Shown here in pieces: positions 31,618 to 36,500 of a stretch of 36,500 nucleotides of DNA. Source of the stretch: a virus; IMG/VR virus record IMGVR_UViG_3300025828_000005, positions 1-36,500 of that record; one strand, 5' to 3'. The number at the start of each line of letters is the position of its first letter. The first letter of the stretch is position 1. The position numbers were made by a program, and so were the translations under genes. The notes below the pieces were generated by a model. The model was not told the DNA's origin and did no database searches. It saw only the letters and a program-made list of their open reading frames with translations.

Positions 31618-31632
31618 ATCTAGTAACTAGAT
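31618..31632. promoter_or_regulatory. 15-bp palindrome directly before int
   Basis: ATCTAGT-A-ACTAGAT is a perfect inverted repeat that ends 4 bp before the integrase ATG on the minus strand. It covers the place where an SD would be; none is seen. It may be an operator for a regulator or an mRNA hairpin that limits integrase translation. Confidence 0.6.
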
Positions 31633-31682
31633 GAGCTTATTCTGCAATAGTAATTTCCTCTAATATAACAACCACAGTTATT

Positions 31683-31715
31683 ATTCACTATGAGAGATAG
31701 TGAATTATAGTGAAT
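31683..31715. repeat. TAGTGAAT boxes, integrase-side arm of attP
   Basis: ATTCACTA lies at 31683-31690 and TAGTGAAT at 31698-31705 and 31708-31715. The last two are 10 bp apart, one helical turn, suiting cooperative binding. They are likely arm-type binding sites for integrase or an accessory protein. Confidence 0.7.
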
Positions 31716-31835
31716 GAAAATTAGGAACAAACTATTCTCCGATATTGTATGAGAGAATAAGAACATTTAGCTTTAGTTTCCTTTCGTTTTAGTTTTACAA
31801 CTGGAAAGAGAACACAAGCTTAGGAATTTCAGATT

Positions 31836-31873
31836 TTAACAGTCAACTGCTCTACCAACTGAGCTACCGAGGA
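31836..31873 (-). other. attP core: 5' half of tRNA-Asn(GTT)
   Basis: Minus strand: TCCTCGG acceptor arm, TA, D-arm GCTC...GAGC, A, anticodon stem GTTGA and loop CTGTTAA with anticodon GTT. After the loop the match ends: AATCT cannot pair with GTTGA, and no T-arm follows. It is therefore a 38-nt tRNA-Asn fragment and not a tRNA gene. It should equal part of the host attB. Confidence 0.85.
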
Positions 31874-31878
31874 ATGAC

Positions 31879-31902
31879 TTGTAAAACAAAAGTTTTTTAC
31901 AA
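31879..31902. repeat. 24-bp inverted repeat next to the attP core
   Basis: TTGTAAAA (31879-31886), 8-bp spacer, TTTTACAA (31895-31902). A third copy, TTTTACAA, lies at 31793-31800 on the other side of the core. It begins 5 bp from the tRNA fragment. It is possibly a second class of protein-binding site in the integration complex. Confidence 0.55.
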
Positions 31903-31927
31903 CACCTTAGAGTAACTGTAAATCAAA

Positions 31928-32020
31928 TAGTGAAAAAAAATTCACTAAACTAAAATTCTCTACTTCCAGTCAACTACTCTTATAGCATAGTTAGGATTAT
32001 CTCATAGCTGAAATTCACTA
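31928..32020. repeat. TAGTGAAT boxes and core-like 14-mer, distal arm of attP
   Basis: TAGTGAA and TTCACTA form a perfect inverted pair around six A (31928-31947). ATTCACTA lies at 32013-32020. CAGTCAACTACTCT at 31967-31980 repeats the core sequence with one changed base (A for G). Together with the boxes on the other side this gives three boxes on each flank of the core. Confidence 0.65.
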
Positions 32021-32043
32021 CAATTTAGAGTCGTTTTTTTAAA

Positions 32044-32066
32044 GGTAGGATATTTTTAGGTAGGAT
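32044..32066. repeat. GGTAGGAT direct repeat pair
   Basis: GGTAGGAT occurs at 32044-32051 and 32059-32066, with a 15-bp period. It lies at the outer edge of the attP region, next to the end of the lysis/basic gene run. It may be a binding site; the role is unknown. Confidence 0.4.
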
Positions 32067-32086
32067 TTTTGTCGAAGTGATTTGTT

Positions 32087-32161
32087 TTATTTCTTTTTCT
32101 TTTTCTTAAAAGCTGATTTCTTTTTGTGAGAATAAGCTTTTGATTTCTTTTTTTTGTACAT
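32087..32161 (-). CDS. Tiny 24-aa lysine-rich peptide
   Basis: MYKKKKSKAYSHKKKSAFKK ends in four more Lys. AGGAG lies 8 nt before the ATG, a good SD. It overlaps the 3' end of the 74-aa gene in another frame. The good SD and the neighbouring run of small basic genes support it. It is probably a nucleic-acid-binding peptide if expressed. Confidence 0.45.
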   Translation of the reverse strand: MYKKKKSKAYSHKKKSAFKKKKKK

Positions 32162-32330
32162 TTTTTTTGCTCCTATAATAATCAGTCATGCAGTCTTTCT
32201 CTGGTTCTTTACCTACAACTTGTATTCTACAAAACCTAAAATATTCTGGATATGAGACTACGAATGTTTCAGTTTTAGAACCACAATAGTTACAAGTTAC
32301 CTCAACTTGAGATCCTGTTTTTCTTCGCAT
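32106..32330 (-). CDS. Small zinc-ribbon-like 74-aa protein
   Basis: MRRKTGSQVEVTCNYCGSKT has a CxxC pair (13 and 16); Cys near 34 and 47 (RFCRIQ, EKDCMTDYY) could complete a site. The tail (SKKNVQKKEIKSLFSQKEI) is basic. Its function is unknown. It belongs to the run of small genes behind the lysis cassette. Confidence 0.65.
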   Translation of the reverse strand: MRRKTGSQVEVTCNYCGSKTETFVVSYPEYFRFCRIQVVGKEPEKDCMTDYYRSKKNVQKKEIKSLFSQKEISF

Positions 32331-32354
32331 GTATGATTAGTTGTTTTTAGTTAG

Positions 32355-32639
32355 TTAGCATTTCCATCTGCGTCTAGCTTGTCTTAGTCTTGAGTTAGGA
32401 TTTTTAGCAGCTTTTGGAAATCTCTTCATTTGACCAGCTGATCTGGCACAATAAGACTTTCTTCTTTTAGCAGCCTTAGATCCTTTTTTAACTTTGCCAG
32501 TTACAGCTGTTTTTAATTTTGAACCTGGATTATCTCTTCTATATTTCTTCACACCAGCTCTAGTCATTCCAGCACCACTCTTTGTGGATCTGTAATATTT
32601 TCTAGTTCTTGGTGGTTGTTTATCTCTTTTTCTAGGCAT
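32355..32639 (-). CDS. DUF6321-like very basic 94-aa protein
   Basis: Motifs are GAGMTRAGVKKYRRDNPGSK, KTAVTGKVKKGSKAAKRRKS and YCARSAGQMKRFPKAAKNPN, ending in SRLRQARRRWKC. This layout is the DUF6321 type found in many marine phages and cyanophages. The high Lys/Arg content (roughly a third) suggests a nucleic-acid-binding virion or host-takeover protein. Confidence 0.85.
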   Translation of the reverse strand: MPRKRDKQPPRTRKYYRSTKSGAGMTRAGVKKYRRDNPGSKLKTAVTGKVKKGSKAAKRRKSYCARSAGQMKRFPKAAKNPNSRLRQARRRWKC

Positions 32640-32640
32640 T

Positions 32641-32835
32641 TTACTCTGCTGGAGATTTAACTGTACTGTTTATGTAATTATAAACTCTTCCTATTTGTTT
32701 ATCAATTTGGACCAGTTCTCCATTCATCATTCTGGTAAATTCTTTAAGTTCAACAATTGAGATTAAAACCCATCCAGATAAACCAGCTAATATAAATCCA
32801 GTTATTCCAATTAAAGTTTTAATATCTATCTTCAT
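32641..32835 (-). CDS. Small 64-aa membrane protein
   Basis: A single span is predicted at about 8-28 (LIGITGFILAGLSGWVLISI), followed by a short helical periplasmic or cytoplasmic part (GELVQIDKQIGRVYNYINS). Lying behind the holin it may be a spanin-like or antiholin component. No lipobox is seen. It overlaps the previous 55-aa gene by ATGA. Confidence 0.65.
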   Translation of the reverse strand: MKIDIKTLIGITGFILAGLSGWVLISIVELKEFTRMMNGELVQIDKQIGRVYNYINSTVKSPAE

Positions 32836-32999
32836 GTCTCTGCCTTTTTGCCTTTGTTTTTTCCTTTTTTAATTATGTAATCTTGTGTGCCATTAGCTCC
32901 AATATTGACTTCCTTTTTTAAAGTTCTTTGAAGCTCTAATTCTTTTTGTCTCTTAGCTAACTGTTCAGCAAAAGAGATTAACGATTTAACATCTCTCAT
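32832..32999 (-). CDS. Small 55-aa charged helical protein
   Basis: MRDVKSLISFAEQLAKRQKE, then LELQRTLKKEVNIGANGTQD and a basic tail. It starts with an ATGA overlap with the 35-aa gene and ends with an ATGA overlap with the 64-aa gene, so it is translationally coupled on both sides. Its function is unknown. Confidence 0.65.
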   Translation of the reverse strand: MRDVKSLISFAEQLAKRQKELELQRTLKKEVNIGANGTQDYIIKKGKNKGKKAET

Positions 33000-33103
33000 A
33001 AACCTTTCTGCCTCTTCTCATGTTTGTTAGGTCGCTTCTTATGTTTTCTTAATTTTGGTTTTTTTTCTCTTGGTACAAAGTGTGTGAACTTCTGCTTTGC
33101 CAT
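32996..33103 (-). CDS. Tiny 35-aa basic protein
   Basis: MAKQKFTHFVPREKKPKLRK, then HKKRPNKHEKRQKGL. The start (AKQKFTHFVPR) resembles a small conserved protein of marine phages. The ATG overlaps the holin stop as TAATG and the stop overlaps the 55-aa ATG. Its role is unknown. Confidence 0.7.
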   Translation of the reverse strand: MAKQKFTHFVPREKKPKLRKHKKRPNKHEKRQKGL

Positions 33104-33480
33104 TACTTTCTTTTAATTAATTCAGTTCCTTTAATTCCATAGATTGCACCAACAACAGATACGAATAATATCTGAAACCACATTGGCAGCTCATTGAAGT
33201 ATTGAAAAAATAGATCTAACTTTGTCTTAATATTTGGATCGTTGCTAAAGACACTCCACACCAATAAAAGAATAGGAAGAGATACAAGAATAAGTACAAA
33301 TTCATCCTTCCAACCTTTATCATTAGACGCAATAATTTCCTTTTTATATTCCAGTTCTCCATTAGCTAATTTTTCTGCATGTCTGCTCTCAGCATCTGCC
33401 ATGAGCATTTTTGTTTTTTGTCTTTGTTTGTAGATATGGCTGCCAGCCTGGACAGCTAATTTAATTGCACTAAACCACAT
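33103..33480 (-). CDS. Holin, 3TM/GTA-type
   Basis: This 125-aa protein is taken from ATG 33480, which overlaps the endolysin stop (TAATG); the longer frame would start at a TTG. An amphipathic N-terminus (AIKLAVQAGSHIYKQ) is followed by hydrophobic spans at about 60-80 (EFVLILVSLPILLLVWSVF) and 98-115 (WFQILFVSVVGAIYGIKG). WKDEF before the first span and the Gly-rich end match GTA-type three-TM holins of alphaproteobacterial phages. It permeabilises the inner membrane for the endolysin encoded next to it. Confidence 0.8.
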   Translation of the reverse strand: MWFSAIKLAVQAGSHIYKQRQKTKMLMADAESRHAEKLANGELEYKKEIIASNDKGWKDEFVLILVSLPILLLVWSVFSNDPNIKTKLDLFFQYFNELPMWFQILFVSVVGAIYGIKGTELIKRK

Positions 33481-33878
33481 TAGTATAACCAACAGTTAGG
33501 TCTGGCATCAAAGCCAAGATCGTTATTTAATAAATCGATATGAATAAAAGTTTTAGCAATTCCTAATCCAGAAACTTTGTTAGCAAAGTAGGAGAGGAGC
33601 TGCTTTCTATGTTGAGAATTAGATACATGTAGGTCCACAGCATAAGCAGTCGTATGTGGTCCATTAAGACCTGTAGAAGATACCTTGCTGTTATGATCGG
33701 CACATCTATAGGCTGAAGTAATAACCAATGGTCCTAGAGCTTCTCTGGCTTTCTGTAATAGATCTATTAGATCAGCTGCTATTTCTAATCTGTTGCAACA
33801 GCTACATCTAAACTCATCTGGTTTAAAGTTACACCAATCCTCTTTCCAGTCGCCTGGATTTCTTATTATTTTAGACAT
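33480..33878 (-). CDS. Endolysin, M15-type peptidase
   Basis: This is a 132-aa protein. SAYRCADHN (55-63), GPHTTAYAVDLHV (73-85) and IAKTFIHIDL (107-116) give the zinc ligands H75, D82 and H113 of Peptidase_M15 enzymes, which cleave peptidoglycan stem peptides. A Cys-rich N-terminus (FRCSCCNRL) resembles related small phage M15 lysins. No signal peptide is present, so the holin is needed for release. Confidence 0.9.
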   Translation of the reverse strand: MSKIIRNPGDWKEDWCNFKPDEFRCSCCNRLEIAADLIDLLQKAREALGPLVITSAYRCADHNSKVSSTGLNGPHTTAYAVDLHVSNSQHRKQLLSYFANKVSGLGIAKTFIHIDLLNNDLGFDARPNCWLY

Positions 33879-33880
33879 GA

Positions 33881-34117
33881 TTATTTGAATTGAAAAAATC
33901 CGATAATAGCTGCTGCTATAGTTCCTAAGAATACAAGAACTCTAACAATACCTTTACCAGTTGATACTTCTTCTCTTAATGATTTAACTTCTTTTTGAAG
34001 GTCTTTAATACTGTCTCTTATTTGCTCCATTCTCTCAGCACAAAGCTTCTCATGTGAAGATAGTCTTATACCTACACTTTGTTGAACTAACGATGTTGCT
34101 GATTTTTTTTTAGGCAT
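33881..34117 (-). CDS. Small coiled-coil membrane protein (lysis-associated)
   Basis: This is a 78-aa protein from ATG 34117 (MPKKKSATS). The longer frame starts at a TTG inside the fibre gene. Residues about 18-50 form a coiled coil (AERMEQIRDSIKDLQKEVKS); about 56-76 is a membrane span (IVRVLVFLGTIAAAIIGFFQ). The plan resembles XhlA-type or spanin-like lysis accessory proteins. It lies just upstream of the endolysin. Confidence 0.7.
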   Translation of the reverse strand: MPKKKSATSLVQQSVGIRLSSHEKLCAERMEQIRDSIKDLQKEVKSLREEVSTGKGIVRVLVFLGTIAAAIIGFFQFK

Positions 34118-34118
34118 A

Positions 34119-35384
34119 TTAATATTGCAGAGCAACTCCTCTAATTCTAGCTTCTTTAGTTCCACTAGCTTGGTTAGCAAAACTTATTTTATATTTTAAT
34201 TGTGTTCCAGCAGTTACAGCTAAATCATTTACTTTTGCCATTTTAATACCTGTAGAAAAATCTGGTAAAGCAGTAAGTGTGGCAGTTGAATAATTAGAAC
34301 CACCATCTGCTGATAACTGTAAAACTATATCTGTGTTTAATGCGTTAGTACCAGCATTATCTTGGTAAGTAATAATAGCACCCATTTCAGATACACTTGA
34401 TGGTGCAGTTATTGTTGTGCCTGTGAAGTTTCCTGTTGTATTTACTGACGATAATGAAGCTAAACCTGTAATACTTAAATTATTGTACATATAAGTTGCC
34501 GCACCGCTATAATGAAATTGTCTTATCCATAAGTGACTTGCTTTCTGAGTATTATTTGCAAAATTATTACTTCCTGTTGATGAATGGCTATAAGACGAAC
34601 CATTAGAAATTCCACCATCTCCACTTTTTAAACGACAACCACCTAAAGACCAAACATCATCAAATGCAGTAATACCACTATCAGAGTTAGCACCTTCCAT
34701 TATAGTCCACCAATAATTCCCAGCTCCAGTTCTCCAAGTTAAACCGAAATCTCTAACTGCAAGACCAGAACCATTCATAGCTGAAGTATTTAATTTAATT
34801 CCTATTGCATGAAAATAATAGCTTGATGGTGTGTGTCCAACATTGTTATTAACTTGCCAATCTGTATTATTATTATTATTAGCAAAAATATTTGCACCTT
34901 TTGTACCCCAAGAACCTGATAAACTTGTATTGTCAGATAAAGACCAATTTGTAAATTCGTATATATTGTGTGTGCTATTGTTTATTTGTCTGCCTTGAAT
35001 ACTATCAACATAAGTTGTGTAATTTGAACTGTCTATTGTTAGTGATTGGTCAGATAAACTTGCTGAACTAACATACTCATTATTATCTCTTAAAACATTA
35101 GAAGTCGTATCAATACCTGTATTATCTTGAAATACATCAACTGATTGTGAATTGGTATTGTAAGAACTTCTGTTTGCATCACTAGCTTGTCTTAAAGCAA
35201 GTGTAGAAATATCATTAACAATTTTGTTATCGTCAAATGTACTTGCATATTGTTGAACACTTGATTGACTTAATCTTGCGTCTGCAAAAGTACCACTTGT
35301 AATTTTACTAGCATCAATGTTTGGAATATCATCTGCTGTAAATCCACCAGATATAATATTTGCTAAATCTCTTGCTTTTGTCAT
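34119..35384 (-). CDS. Tail fibre / receptor-binding protein
   Basis: This is a 421-aa protein. MTKARDLANIISGGFTADDI, followed by PNIDASKITSGTFADARLSQ, is the start seen in many phage fibre proteins. The rest is rich in Ser, Asn, Thr and Gly with beta-strand character (for example GMAVRDFGLTW-like and FSTGIKMAKVNDLAVTAG). GAGGT lies 6 nt before the ATG. It follows the 347-aa fibre gene. Receptor binding is inferred. Confidence 0.75.
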   Translation of the reverse strand: MTKARDLANIISGGFTADDIPNIDASKITSGTFADARLSQSSVQQYASTFDDNKIVNDISTLALRQASDANRSSYNTNSQSVDVFQDNTGIDTTSNVLRDNNEYVSSASLSDQSLTIDSSNYTTYVDSIQGRQINNSTHNIYEFTNWSLSDNTSLSGSWGTKGANIFANNNNNTDWQVNNNVGHTPSSYYFHAIGIKLNTSAMNGSGLAVRDFGLTWRTGAGNYWWTIMEGANSDSGITAFDDVWSLGGCRLKSGDGGISNGSSYSHSSTGSNNFANNTQKASHLWIRQFHYSGAATYMYNNLSITGLASLSSVNTTGNFTGTTITAPSSVSEMGAIITYQDNAGTNALNTDIVLQLSADGGSNYSTATLTALPDFSTGIKMAKVNDLAVTAGTQLKYKISFANQASGTKEARIRGVALQY

Positions 35385-35388
35385 AATA

Positions 35389-36432
35389 TTACCTCGCTGT
35401 TGCTGGGTTATCTCCCACTAAAGGTTCTTCGGCAAATGCTATGTAGATGTATGTTGCACCAGAAGTATTTGAACCTGCACTACTTGTTCTACATTTAAAA
35501 CCATTTGATAATAAATCTATACCATTTGTATCTCCTTCTACATTAGTAGCATTAGGATATAAGTTAGCGTCTGTTTGATTTCCTGTTTCTCTTTTATTAT
35601 CTTTCATCATCCAAGACTCTCCATCTGCACTACTTTGTTTTTGAATAACAAATGCAGGCTTAAATCCTGTATAAATAAATGTTCCATCAGTAGAACCATT
35701 ACCAGTATAAGAACCAAACTTGCTGAAGCCTTTTTTTTCTGCAAAACAATAAGCAATCATATTTTCCCCAGATGTATTTACATCACCATCTGTTCCAATG
35801 TTAAAAAAACTTGATGTTGGTGCTGTACTATTCCAAAATCCAGGATAATTATGTCTAGCACCTTGAGTTAATTGTAAATAAATATATGAAGTTTCTGGTG
35901 TTGAACTTAATTTGTGATGATAAACTTGCCAAGTAGTTAGTGATGAACTTCTATTTTTAACAATAATCATTTTTGGTGTTTCACCTAAACCATGACCTAC
36001 TGTAAGAGCTGAACCTGTACCTGTCCAAGACACAATACTAAATCCACTTGTTGTATTAGCACTAACAGTTGAGGTTATGCTTCCATCAGTATTTGATACA
36101 CCTGTTCCATTTGCTTTCCAGTTCCATGATGCGAAAGTATTACCAGACGAATTAAACCCATTATTTGCACCTAAACTAAATCCATCAGAATCAAATGATG
36201 TAACACCAGTTGTTACACCAGTATCTTCAGCAGAATTTGCATTAGTATAAAGATTTCCACCTGTTCCTCTAATTACATCAGTTAAAACATGACTTTCGGC
36301 AGAACTTCTTGATTTTATCCAAACCAAATCTGGTTGAAAATTAACTCCTGTAATAGATTGAGTAGAATAATTACCTGTATAAAGAACAGTATTAAAATAA
36401 TCCGAAGGTTTTTTAATTGTAGTGTATGCCAT
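35389..36432 (-). CDS. Fibre or structural protein, DUF7483-like
   Basis: This is a 347-aa protein. KKPSDYFNTVLYTGNYSTQS, then GVNFQPDLVWIKSRS and SFDSDGFSLGANNGFNSSGN, match a beta-rich family found in marine phage tail proteins. FVIQKQSSADGESWMMKD and FAEKKGFSKFGSYTGNGSTD appear later. The gene's ATG lies inside the right copy of the 91-bp repeat. On the circle it follows the 434-aa fibre with a TAATG overlap. Confidence 0.75.
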   Translation of the reverse strand: MAYTTIKKPSDYFNTVLYTGNYSTQSITGVNFQPDLVWIKSRSSAESHVLTDVIRGTGGNLYTNANSAEDTGVTTGVTSFDSDGFSLGANNGFNSSGNTFASWNWKANGTGVSNTDGSITSTVSANTTSGFSIVSWTGTGSALTVGHGLGETPKMIIVKNRSSSLTTWQVYHHKLSSTPETSYIYLQLTQGARHNYPGFWNSTAPTSSFFNIGTDGDVNTSGENMIAYCFAEKKGFSKFGSYTGNGSTDGTFIYTGFKPAFVIQKQSSADGESWMMKDNKRETGNQTDANLYPNATNVEGDTNGIDLLSNGFKCRTSSAGSNTSGATYIYIAFAEEPLVGDNPATAR

Positions 36433-36500
36433 TATAAATTTAATCCTTTGGTTGATAAAGCAGTATAACCTGTTGGAACATCATATTCAAATATTCCTAT
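36410..36500. repeat. 91-bp direct terminal repeat, right copy
   Basis: Identical to 1-91. The 347-aa fibre gene starts at 36432 inside it. The copy reads into the beginning of the genome, so the window should be treated as circular and annotations here not counted twice. Confidence 0.97.

Larger units (their letters stand above)
31614..32086. other. attP region, non-coding
   Basis: About 470 bp without a convincing gene. Going right from the integrase it contains a palindrome (31618-31632), three TAGTGAAT boxes (31683-31715), TTTTACAA (31793-31800), a tRNA-Asn 5' half (31836-31873), a 24-bp inverted repeat (31879-31902), a TAGTGAA/TTCACTA inverted pair (31928-31947), a core-like 14-mer (31967-31980), a further box (32013-32020) and two GGTAGGAT repeats (32044-32066). 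The layout of a core flanked by arm-type sites is that of a phage attachment site. Confidence 0.8.

Noticed and set aside
31836-31873. Functional tRNA-Asn gene
   Set aside because: The 3' anticodon strand, variable loop, T-arm and acceptor 3' strand are absent; only the 5' half is there.
33481-33492. Upstream TTG start for the holin
   Set aside because: ATG 33480 gives the TAATG overlap used throughout this genome.

Overview
The window is one complete, circularly closed genome of a small, very AT-rich temperate phage with T7-like (podovirus) morphogenesis genes. The first 91 bases (1-91) recur exactly as the last 91 (36410-36500), so the unit genome is 36,409 bp and the tail-fibre genes at the two window ends are neighbours. 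The T7-type order of head, tail and ejection genes, the low GC, the LamG/SPRY-type fibre proteins, a set of small basic proteins and a tRNA-Asn fragment of alphaproteobacterial type next to a tyrosine integrase all suggest a marine alphaproteobacterial host, most likely SAR11 (Candidatus Pelagibacter). The host is inferred; nothing in the window names it.

Layout. Two divergent units start near 24.0 kb. The leftward unit (minus strand) begins at 23,984 with three small DNA-binding or zinc-finger-like proteins and an intrinsic terminator (22,400-22,459). It continues with packaging (HGG-motif protein, small and large terminase), portal, scaffold, capsid, tail tubes A and B, the gp13/14/15/16-like ejection proteins and a T7-type tail fibre. 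It then crosses the window edge to two more fibre genes, the lysis cassette (M15 endopeptidase, 3TM-type holin, small membrane proteins) and a run of very basic small proteins. Past a 470-bp non-coding attP region, the integrase closes the strand. The rightward unit (24,110-30,287) holds about 18 small early genes: an HTH/S24-like regulator, an excisionase-like protein, a PD-(D/E)XK exonuclease paired with a single-strand annealing protein, a ribbon-helix-helix protein, an XRE repressor, a DUF6378-like protein and many unknowns, ending in two tiny membrane peptides that converge on the integrase.

Working together. There is no recognisable DNA polymerase, RNA polymerase, helicase or primase, so the phage appears to use the host replisome and RNA polymerase and to supply recombination, packaging, virion, lysis and integration functions itself. 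Control seems to centre on the 24.0-kb divergent region (a palindromic operator, three 8-bp direct repeats and a sigma70-like leftward promoter) and on the attP region.

Most unusual points. (1) attP carries the 5' half of a tRNA-Asn gene, flanked on both sides by TAGTGAAT boxes. (2) A second att-like cluster of the same boxes and core lies at 21.66-21.72 kb. (3) This second cluster interrupts a zinc-ribbon-like reading frame in frame, by 39 nt bounded by two stop codons. (4) TAATG stop/start couplings recur throughout the genome. Several genes too short for routine ORF calling were found (53, 45, 57, 55, 35, 34, 24 and 19 aa).
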